The notes under the pieces were generated by a model. It made no database searches. It saw only the letters and a list, made by a program, of their open reading frames with translations, and was not told the DNA's origin. This document shows positions 52,601 through 59,848 of a stretch of 64,000 nucleotides of DNA, piece after piece (positions within the stretch are counted from its first letter, which is position 1; each line of letters opens with the position of its first letter). A program made the position numbers and the translations under genes. The stretch spans positions 19,614 through 83,613 of the forward strand of contig NZ_QAGM01000016.1 of NCBI RefSeq assembly GCF_003049725.1, in the 5' to 3' direction. This stretch comes from Oceanimonas marisflavi. GTDB taxonomy: Bacteria > Pseudomonadota > Gammaproteobacteria > Enterobacterales > Aeromonadaceae.

Positions 52601-55600
52601 TGTTACCCCGGGAGCGGAAGTGACCTTGGTGGGTAGTTATGGCTCGCTGACGATCCATTCCGATGGCAGCTGGAGCTATAAGGTTGACAACAGCAATGTC
52701 GCTGTCGATAGACTGGCTCCTGGAGAAACCCTGAGTGAGAGCTTTAACTACACCGTTAGTGACGGCGACACCGCTGTGCTCACCATTACCGTGCAGGGTA
52801 ACCGTGATGCGCTGGCGGTGAACAATGTGTTCGTGAATGAAGCTTCAGACTATGCGGTGTTTACCGTATCAGGCGGGGACGGGGCCAGAATTAATCTGGC
52901 TCTTAGCGATACTAACGGTCTGCCGGCGGGGGATGCCAAGGCAACCCTGGGCACTGATATTGAAAATACCTTTGAGTTTTCTAAGGATAATGGCGCAAGC
53001 TGGCAGGAGTACAACAGTGCCGACGCGATTACCACCGGCGGCCAGCTGCTGGTGCGGGTGGTGGTAAAATCGGATGATGTACATGAAGGCAACGAGTCCT
53101 TTACCCTGGTGGCCACCACGACGGATGGAAAGCAAATCACTGGTATTGGTACCATCAATGACGAAGGCGAGGGGGACGTTTTTCAAGGTGGTAGTAAAGA
53201 CGACGACAGGCCTACCATCAGCATTTCCAGCCCCACGGTCACCGAGGGCGGCTACGCCGAGTTTACCGTCAGCCTCGACAAGACCAGCACTGGCGAGATC
53301 AGCTTTACCCCAACGCTGAGTAACGGCACTGCCACCATCGGCACCGATACCGCCGCCGCCAGTACCCTGGAAGTGTCCACCGATGGTGGCAGCAACTGGA
53401 GTACGGTCACCGGCCCGGTGATCATTGCCGCCGGTGAGAGCGAGCTGCGGCTGCGCCTGGCCACCACCGACGACAGCGATGCTGAGTCGGCCGAAAGCTT
53501 TACCCTGACCACCGGCACCATTTCCGGCACTGTGACCAATGACGATGGCGTAACCGGTACCGCCACCATTAGTGATAACGACAGTGCTCCGGTAGGGCCG
53601 ACCATCAGCTTTACCACCGAAAGCATCGACAACGACTATTCCATTGTAACCAGTACCGATAAGGGCTTTACCGTTACCGCCCAGACCATCAGCGGTGGTG
53701 CTCTGACAGCGGCGTCTCAGGATTATCTGGAAGTCAGGGACGAGACCGATGGCTCACCTACCGGTTACGGTATTTCGGGCGGGGATACCGTCTCCAACGG
53801 TGCCGATGTGGAAATGGGGTATGACTCAAGCACAGGCCTGTCGGAACAACTGATTGTGGACTTCGATAACCGGGTTCCGGCAATCGATGTAACCTTTTCC
53901 TGGCTGGCCGGCAGTGAAACCGCCCAGTACACCCTCTATCTGAATGGTGTTGAGGTGCAGGGGCCGACCCAGTTTACCAATGGTACTGACGGCTATGACA
54001 CAGTAACCATTGCAGCCACTGATGGCAGCAAGTTTGATCGCATTGTGTTCAGCGCACCGGGCGAGAATGATGACTACCTGATCAACAAGATCACTTTTCC
54101 TCGTATCAAGGGAGTCAGCGTAGCCGAAGATGGCGTGCTGAGCTTTACCGGCAGCGAAACCCTGAGCATCAGCGATGGTGACGGCAACCTGACCAGCACC
54201 GAGCTGGCGGTGAACAACGGTAAACTGAATGTGGATCTGAGTGGTGGTGCCGGCATCAGTGCCGGTGCCAACGACTCCAGTACCCTGACCCTGTCCGGTA
54301 CTCAGGCCCAAATCAACGCCGCCCTGGCCACCCTGACCTATCAGGCCAATGCAGACTTCAACGGCAGCGACACTCTGAGCGTACGGGCCGAAGACGGCAA
54401 CAGCCTGACCGATGTCATTACCATTCCCATTACCGTGACTGCGGTGGCGGACATTACTGCTGACAGCGTGACCGTGGCCGAAGACGGTTCGACCACCGAC
54501 AACCTGCTGAGCAACGACAGTTTTGAGGGCACCCCTGAGATCACCGCCGTGACCCAGGGTGCCAACGGTACCGTCACCATTTTGGATGCCAGCACCGGTA
54601 CGGTGAAATACACCCCGAATGCCGATTTCAATGGTAGCGACAGTTACACCTACACAGTAACCAGTGGCGGCGTGACCGAAACAGCTACCGTGAATGTGGT
54701 CGTGACTCCGGTGGCAGATATTGCTGATGACAGTGTGACTGTGGATCAGAATGACAGCACCACCGACAATCTGCTGACCAACGATGACTTTGAGAGTACC
54801 CCGGTGATCACCGGAGTGACCCAGGGTGCCAATGGCACAGTCACCATTGTTGATGCCAATGCCGGTACGGTGAAATACACCCCGAATGCGGGCTTTACCG
54901 GCACCGACAGCTACACCTACACCATAACCAGCGGCGGCGTGACCGAAACCGCCACCGTGAATGTGGCTGTGGTTGATCCGAATGCACCCAACACTCCTCC
55001 GGTGCTGACCGACACCGAGTTGTCGCTCACCGTGGCGGAAGACGCCGGAGCCCCGAGTGGTGCCGTGGGCTCGCTTATTGGTGACTTTACCGGCGGCATC
55101 AGTGACGCAGATCCGGGAGCCCAAAACGGCATCGCCATTGTCGGCGCCGATCAGAGCAAGGGTACCTGGTATTACACCATTGATGATGGTGTTAACTGGC
55201 AGCAGGTAGGTAGTGTCGGTACAGGCAGTGGTTTGTTATTGGCCAATGACGGTAATACTCGCCTGTATTTCAAGCCCAATGGTGACTGGAACGGCACCGT
55301 AAATGCCGGTCTGACCATCAAAGCCTGGGATCAAACCGAAGGTTCTGCCGGTACCAAGGTGGATACCGAACCGTCTGCTTTTGTGATCCCTGACTCCGGT
55401 ACTGTGCAGCCTTTCCCGTCTGTACAGACCGTCAGTGGCATGAGGGGCACTTTGACCGATGTTAATCTGACAATTGGCTCACTGACCCACACCTATTTGA
55501 ATGACTTGGATATTTTGCTGGTCGGACCGCAAGGGCAACAGGTACTGGTAATGTCCGATGTGGGTGGGATTAGGCCAGGAGCGGTTAACCTCGATCTGAC

Positions 55601-58484
55601 CTTTGATGATGCGGCTCCAAGTGGTTTGGACAGTTCTACCATACCAGGCTCTGGCAGTTACAAGCCTTCCAATAGTGACGATTGGTTCGGCTCTGATGAT
55701 TTTACAGGAGTCACTGGCTCCTTTGGCAGCCTGTTGGCAGATTTTAATGGCACCGATCCCAACGGTGAATGGCGGCTTTATGTAAACGATGATGCAGGAG
55801 GAGACTCCGGCACCATTGGCAGCTGGACCCTGACCCTGACCACCGCCAGCGGAACCCGCAACTTTACGGTCAATCCTGCCGGCGAAAGCGCCTTCAGTTC
55901 GGCTACCGATACCATCAGCGTAACCGTGAGCCCGGTGAACGATGCCCCGATTGCCTCCGGCAGCGCGACGCTGCCCAGTGTGGCGGAAGACACCACCGAG
56001 CTAGCCGGAGCCAGCGTAAGCAGCCTGTTTGGCAGTAATTTCGATGACGGCACCGATCAGGTGACCGGCGGCAGTGCGGCGAACACCCTGGCGGGGATTG
56101 CCATCACCGGGTATGCGCCCGACAGCACCAAGGGCGACTGGCAGTACAGCATCAACAATGGCAGCGACTGGGTCACCCTGTCAGCCATTAGCGGCGAGAC
56201 CAGTGCGCTGACCCTGCAGGCTAACGCACTGCTGCGCTTTGTGCCGGCAGCGGAGTTCAACGGCGAGGCGCCCGGCCTGACCACGCGCCTGATTGACAGC
56301 AGCACCACGGTAACCAACGGCGCGACGGTGGATGCCAGCAGCAACGGCGGCACTACGGCCCTGTCTGCCACTACCGTGGTGTTGAGTCATAACGTGACCG
56401 CGGTGAACGATGCGCCGGTCAGCACCGATGATAGCGTGACCACCAACGAAGACACGACCGTGGTGCTGGGCGCCGAGGATTTCGGCAGCTTCAGCGATGT
56501 GGACGGTAACAGCCTGGCAGCGGTGCAGATCACCAGCCTGCCCAGTGCCGGCAGCCTGGAGTACTACAACGGCAGCGCCTGGGTGGCGGTGACTCTGAAC
56601 CAGGCGATCAGCAAGGCCGATCTGGATGCGGGTAACCTGCGCTTTGTGCCGGTGGCCGATGCCAATGGCAGTCCCTACACCAGCCTCGACTTCAAGGTCG
56701 GTGACGGCACCGCCTACAGTGACAATGCCTACACCCTGACGGTCAATGTGACCCCGGTGAACGATGCGCCGGTGGCGGTGGTGGACAGTGCCACCACGCC
56801 GGAGGACATCCCGGTGACCATCGATGTGCTGGCCAACGACAGCGATGTGGATGGCCCGGCGCTGAGCATCAAGTCGGCGACGGTGCCGGCGGAGCAGGGC
56901 AGTGTGGAGATCGTGGACGGCCAGCTGGTGTTTACTCCGGCGGCCAACTTCCATGGCGAGGCCACCATCAGCTATGTGGCCACCGACGGCACCCTGGACA
57001 CGGCGATGACCGCGGTGACGGTGACCATCACTCCGGTGGCCGACCCGGTGACCGTATCCAGTCCGGTGGTTAACGAGGCTTCGCCCCATGCGGTGTTTAC
57101 CGTAACCGGGGTGGCCGGTGAGGCAGTGGCACTGGAGCTTATTGATGGTTCGGCTACCGGGGGGCAGGATTACGAGGGGCTGCTTCAGGTATCGACCGAC
57201 AATGGTGAAAGCTGGAGTGCCTATACCGGAGCCGTCACCTTGCCGGCGAGTGGTACCCTGCTGGTACGGACCTCCATTTTGGATGATGCCGTCTCCGATA
57301 ACAATGAAACCTTCCGGCTGGCGGCCACGCCAGAGGGAGGCAGCACCAGCCTGGGTGAGGCGATCCTGAAGGACGATGGCACCGGCGTTATCTTCAATGA
57401 GGATGGCAGTGTCAACGGCTCCGCCACTGGCGGCGACGACAGGCCTGTCAGTATCAGCGGCGGCAGTTTTAACGAGAACTCGCCGAGGGCCATATTTGAG
57501 GTGAGTGCCAATCCCGGCCAGCGGCTGACCCTGGATGTTGCAGGAGTCGCCACTGATGGCAATGCGGCGGCCACAGGTCTGGAATCGGCTGATATTTTCT
57601 ATTCCACAGATGGTGGTGTCAGCTGGCAGCAATATGCTGGAGCGACCATTGTGGCCGGCGATGAGGTGGTGCTGGTGGCGGTGGATATCACTGCCGAGCA
57701 GGACAGCCGCTATGAAGGCAAAGAGCAGCTGCAGCTGATCGTTAATGCCGGCATGACGACCGAGAATGCCGGTTTCGCCATTATTCGCGATGACGGCAAG
57801 GGGGATATTACCGCCGCCATTGATGCCAGTACCCAAAACAACCGGGGAGAGCATACTGGTGAAAGGCCCGAGGATGACAGCCCGCAGCCGGCGGCACCCA
57901 TTACCAGGGGCTCGGTACCTATTCCCGACAACAGCATGGCTGCGACGTTGTCGCGGCCAGTGCCGCCGGCCCCGGCGCCAGAAATGGTTGAGCCGGTATT
58001 TACGCCGGAAACGGCCACCATGCAGGCATCGGCTACTCTGCTGGTGCAGCGTGATATTCCCGAACAAAGCTTCAGCTCGGCCAGTGGCCCGGTTCATATC
58101 AGCTTTATGATACCCACCGATACCTTTGGCCATACGGATCCGGGGGCAGATATCACCCTGAGTGCGGTGCTGGCTGATGGCGAGCCACTGCCGCCCTGGC
58201 TGATCTTTGATCCGGAAAAGGGCGAGTTTCGTGGCATTGCGCCGCAAGGGTTTGATGGCGTACTGAGCATTCGGGTGATTGCCCGGGATGAAGCCGGTCG
58301 CCAGGTGGAAACCATGGTTACCATTCAGATCCGTGCGCAGGGAGAACTGCAGGTGAAAGCCGCTGGCAAGCCCTCCCTGCAGGAGCAGCTCAGGGCACAA
58401 TCACGTTTTTCTCACCAGGCGGAGCAACACAGCCTGATCACATTGGCGCGGGAAGCGGCCCGGAACAATGAGAGTGATGCATGA
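49665..58484 (+). CDS. Giant LEPR-motif repeat protein (VCBS / Calx-beta / cadherin-like), candidate exported adhesin
   Basis: 2,939 residues. The LEPR-type motif LEQRLMFDGA (19-28) is at the N terminus, with no hydrophobic signal peptide. Residues 60-200 hold a small domain with TEELGHAID (EExxH, 169-173) and GDEGERF. Then, roughly: four VCBS/cadherin-like repeats (379-1045, the second with an insert), two Calx-beta-like modules (1045-1306), a jelly-roll-like segment (1313-1480), cadherin/tandem-95 repeats (1484-1775), a further repeat enclosing a proprotein-convertase P-like domain (about 1905-2070), more NDAP-type repeats (to about 2460), Calx-beta-like modules, a Pro-rich linker and a C-terminal Ig/cadherin-like domain (about 2806-2896). 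Acidic, calcium-binding in style. No RTX nonapeptides. AAGGAG precedes the ATG. Probably the cargo of this operon. Confidence 0.82.
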   Translation: MSNRDNRKPTTIAPRLMQLEQRLMFDGAAADTTVEVVADHSSVDVVDARVEPIFALAVAHERVQPAAEAARQQVKDYFARASDAELFALFNGGRDEIDLGWLQSVSSLRQQMLSDNFSIDVRLLDNATIQGALGAFAAENTEGKPEIYLNRDWVEQVAGSGDLVRVLTEELGHAIDAALNGAADTAGDEGERFTAAVAGAPVPEGGADGRGVLEVDGERLEVEFATYEFVNAYEVNTATTPAGKESNSHDFIYQSGSAAVTIDDDNFDRRLFSGNDVSATAVEIGGKEYYGWVSRPIKIQGDVKAFYFWTDANFDSLPTAQADGNHDDDRDVTDNRAFILVVDQAYFTNLANGAADGTILNIGSSSDRVDSALNELVGTNSAPVAGVDTGIAVEGGPATGNVLENDSDIDSGDTITLAAVGTTAANQTVTAGSTSNSGGTMVTGRYGTLVMGADGSYSYTVDNTNAGVQALSSSDSLTETFTYTINDVEGLAATTTLTVTINGANDAPVASDDYNVAKESLRTDNTAYDGTDPLGSQAVGNVLDNDSDADGDSLMITGVDSDGTATGSTSGSVTFNTVMDTQNSNSISTGGTVYKIESNGSRTQLLSSNGDPVTVTGKTGTGQNIGFTFSDSSALQDVSRFSINNGKTFFDGTISSTTVTESTTLSLSAISGTIAAGMAVSGTSVPDGTTVNSVTYDTSGNVTGIELSTAVAITGEALTFSSASAVTSTTAGTLTGQYGTLVLNADGGYIYTPFADNAALSEGQSAVESFEYTLRDASGATSSATLNITVYGSGTNDPNAVADTASATEAGGVANGTAGSNASGNVLGNDSTPVSSNTVTSARSASDAGGTAVGTGTAITGQFGTLTLSDDGSYSYVVDNANATVQALSSGETLTETFIYTIENGQTFDGRNLKDSATLTITINGANDAPVAVNDSATAIEAGGNNNSVPGYDPSGNVLSNDSDVDNSTLSVTEVNGTSVTPGAEVTLVGSYGSLTIHSDGSWSYKVDNSNVAVDRLAPGETLSESFNYTVSDGDTAVLTITVQGNRDALAVNNVFVNEASDYAVFTVSGGDGARINLALSDTNGLPAGDAKATLGTDIENTFEFSKDNGASWQEYNSADAITTGGQLLVRVVVKSDDVHEGNESFTLVATTTDGKQITGIGTINDEGEGDVFQGGSKDDDRPTISISSPTVTEGGYAEFTVSLDKTSTGEISFTPTLSNGTATIGTDTAAASTLEVSTDGGSNWSTVTGPVIIAAGESELRLRLATTDDSDAESAESFTLTTGTISGTVTNDDGVTGTATISDNDSAPVGPTISFTTESIDNDYSIVTSTDKGFTVTAQTISGGALTAASQDYLEVRDETDGSPTGYGISGGDTVSNGADVEMGYDSSTGLSEQLIVDFDNRVPAIDVTFSWLAGSETAQYTLYLNGVEVQGPTQFTNGTDGYDTVTIAATDGSKFDRIVFSAPGENDDYLINKITFPRIKGVSVAEDGVLSFTGSETLSISDGDGNLTSTELAVNNGKLNVDLSGGAGISAGANDSSTLTLSGTQAQINAALATLTYQANADFNGSDTLSVRAEDGNSLTDVITIPITVTAVADITADSVTVAEDGSTTDNLLSNDSFEGTPEITAVTQGANGTVTILDASTGTVKYTPNADFNGSDSYTYTVTSGGVTETATVNVVVTPVADIADDSVTVDQNDSTTDNLLTNDDFESTPVITGVTQGANGTVTIVDANAGTVKYTPNAGFTGTDSYTYTITSGGVTETATVNVAVVDPNAPNTPPVLTDTELSLTVAEDAGAPSGAVGSLIGDFTGGISDADPGAQNGIAIVGADQSKGTWYYTIDDGVNWQQVGSVGTGSGLLLANDGNTRLYFKPNGDWNGTVNAGLTIKAWDQTEGSAGTKVDTEPSAFVIPDSGTVQPFPSVQTVSGMRGTLTDVNLTIGSLTHTYLNDLDILLVGPQGQQVLVMSDVGGIRPGAVNLDLTFDDAAPSGLDSSTIPGSGSYKPSNSDDWFGSDDFTGVTGSFGSLLADFNGTDPNGEWRLYVNDDAGGDSGTIGSWTLTLTTASGTRNFTVNPAGESAFSSATDTISVTVSPVNDAPIASGSATLPSVAEDTTELAGASVSSLFGSNFDDGTDQVTGGSAANTLAGIAITGYAPDSTKGDWQYSINNGSDWVTLSAISGETSALTLQANALLRFVPAAEFNGEAPGLTTRLIDSSTTVTNGATVDASSNGGTTALSATTVVLSHNVTAVNDAPVSTDDSVTTNEDTTVVLGAEDFGSFSDVDGNSLAAVQITSLPSAGSLEYYNGSAWVAVTLNQAISKADLDAGNLRFVPVADANGSPYTSLDFKVGDGTAYSDNAYTLTVNVTPVNDAPVAVVDSATTPEDIPVTIDVLANDSDVDGPALSIKSATVPAEQGSVEIVDGQLVFTPAANFHGEATISYVATDGTLDTAMTAVTVTITPVADPVTVSSPVVNEASPHAVFTVTGVAGEAVALELIDGSATGGQDYEGLLQVSTDNGESWSAYTGAVTLPASGTLLVRTSILDDAVSDNNETFRLAATPEGGSTSLGEAILKDDGTGVIFNEDGSVNGSATGGDDRPVSISGGSFNENSPRAIFEVSANPGQRLTLDVAGVATDGNAAATGLESADIFYSTDGGVSWQQYAGATIVAGDEVVLVAVDITAEQDSRYEGKEQLQLIVNAGMTTENAGFAIIRDDGKGDITAAIDASTQNNRGEHTGERPEDDSPQPAAPITRGSVPIPDNSMAATLSRPVPPAPAPEMVEPVFTPETATMQASATLLVQRDIPEQSFSSASGPVHISFMIPTDTFGHTDPGADITLSAVLADGEPLPPWLIFDPEKGEFRGIAPQGFDGVLSIRVIARDEAGRQVETMVTIQIRAQGELQVKAAGKPSLQEQLRAQSRFSHQAEQHSLITLAREAARNNESDA

Positions 58485-59848
58485 CCGCAATGGCTGATAC
58501 CAATGCCAGTCTGACAACGGCACCGGAATCGCTGCTGGCCACCCTGCTGCATCTGGGGCGGCGTGCCCGCCAGGCTGGCGGGGCGGCAGAGCTGCGGTTT
58601 TTACTGGTGAATGAAACCATCAGCCTGGTGCCGTATCGTCAGGGGGCGTTCTGGAGCCATGACAATGGGGTGGAGGCGCTCTCGGGGGTCAGTCATCTCG
58701 ATCCCCAGTCAGCCTATGTGCAGTGGCTCGAGCATTGGTGCAAGAGTGGTAGTGGTGCCGCCGCCGCGGCTTTTAATACCGACTTGCGCAGTCTGCCAGC
58801 CACGGCGGTGGGGGCTGACTGGGAGGCGTGGCTGCCGCCCTTTCTGGCTGTAGTATCCCTGGGCAAAACGGAACATTTCGATGGCGGGCAACTGTTGCTG
58901 GCACGGGATACGCCCTTCAGCGCCGCCGAACTGGCTCTGCTGGAGGAATGGGCCGCCATCTGGACGGCCGCCTATGTTGCGGCCCGGCCCGCCAAATGGC
59001 ATTTGGGGCTGAAAAAGCGATTGTTCCGGCGAAAGTGGACCTGGCCTGTGCTTGGACTGGGGCTGGCGGCAGCATCGTTCATGCCGGTGTCGCTGACGGT
59101 GCTGGCACCCGCCGATCTGATCCCGCTGGAGCCGGCGGTAATACGGGCCCCCATGGATGGGGTGGTGAGCCGAATGCAGGTGGTGCCCAACCAGCAGGTG
59201 AGTGCCGGCCAGCCCCTGTTTGAGTTTGATCGGGTCGCCCTGGCCAGCCGGCTGGAAGTGGCAGAGCGCACCCTGCTCACTTCCCGGGCCGAATACCGGC
59301 GCAATGCCCAGCGGGCCTTGTTTGATGCCGACAGCAAGGGGGAGCTGGCAATACTGCAAAGCCAGATCGAGGAAAAGGCCGCCGAGGTAAACTATTTGCG
59401 CGAGCTTAACCGCCGCAGCGAGGTGCGTTCGCCGCAGGATGGCATTGTACTGCTTGACGATGTCAGCGAATGGACCGGAAAGCCGGTGGTCACCGGTGAG
59501 CGGGTGCTGGTGGTGGCCGATGAAACCCGCACCCAGATAGAGGCCTGGCTGTCGTCTGCCGACATGATCGCCTTTTCCGGGCAGGCACCGGTGACCCTTT
59601 ATCTGGATGCAGATCCGGTCAATCCGCTGCAGGCCCGGCTGGACTATGTGGCTCACGAGGCCGAACTGCGGCCTGAGGGGCATTATGCCTACCGGGTCAG
59701 GGCCAGCCTGTTGCCTGATGATCAGGGCGGGCAGCAACCCAGGGTCGGTCTCAAGGGCACCGCCAAGCTGCAGGGAGAGCGGGTGCCGCTGATTTACTGG
59801 GTGTTGCGCCGGCCCTGGGCCGCCCTGCGGGGCTGGATTGGATGGTGA
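58481..59848 (+). CDS. Inner-membrane HlyD-like adaptor with N-terminal GAF-like domain
   Basis: 455 residues. Residues 15-165 look like a cytosolic GAF-type domain (LRFLLVNETISLVPYRQGAFW ... LLEEWAAIWTAAY). One transmembrane segment (187-206) is followed by a periplasmic HlyD-like part: lipoyl half (VIRAPMDGVVSRMQVVPNQQ), helical hairpin (251-310), second lipoyl half (EVRSPQDGIVLLDDVSEWTG) and beta-barrel. The start overlaps the stop of the giant gene as ATGA, and its end overlaps the next gene. A small-molecule or partner signal sensed by the GAF-like domain is possible but unproven. Confidence 0.78.
   Translation: MTAMADTNASLTTAPESLLATLLHLGRRARQAGGAAELRFLLVNETISLVPYRQGAFWSHDNGVEALSGVSHLDPQSAYVQWLEHWCKSGSGAAAAAFNTDLRSLPATAVGADWEAWLPPFLAVVSLGKTEHFDGGQLLLARDTPFSAAELALLEEWAAIWTAAYVAARPAKWHLGLKKRLFRRKWTWPVLGLGLAAASFMPVSLTVLAPADLIPLEPAVIRAPMDGVVSRMQVVPNQQVSAGQPLFEFDRVALASRLEVAERTLLTSRAEYRRNAQRALFDADSKGELAILQSQIEEKAAEVNYLRELNRRSEVRSPQDGIVLLDDVSEWTGKPVVTGERVLVVADETRTQIEAWLSSADMIAFSGQAPVTLYLDADPVNPLQARLDYVAHEAELRPEGHYAYRVRASLLPDDQGGQQPRVGLKGTAKLQGERVPLIYWVLRRPWAALRGWIGW

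Noticed and set aside
56181..58400. 739-codon minus-strand frame opposite the giant gene
   Set aside because: His/Gly-rich shadow; the plus-strand frame has consistent repeat domains.
49665..58484. RTX toxin or type I secretion substrate
   Set aside because: No GGxGxDxxx nonapeptide repeats and no ABC transporter beside it.
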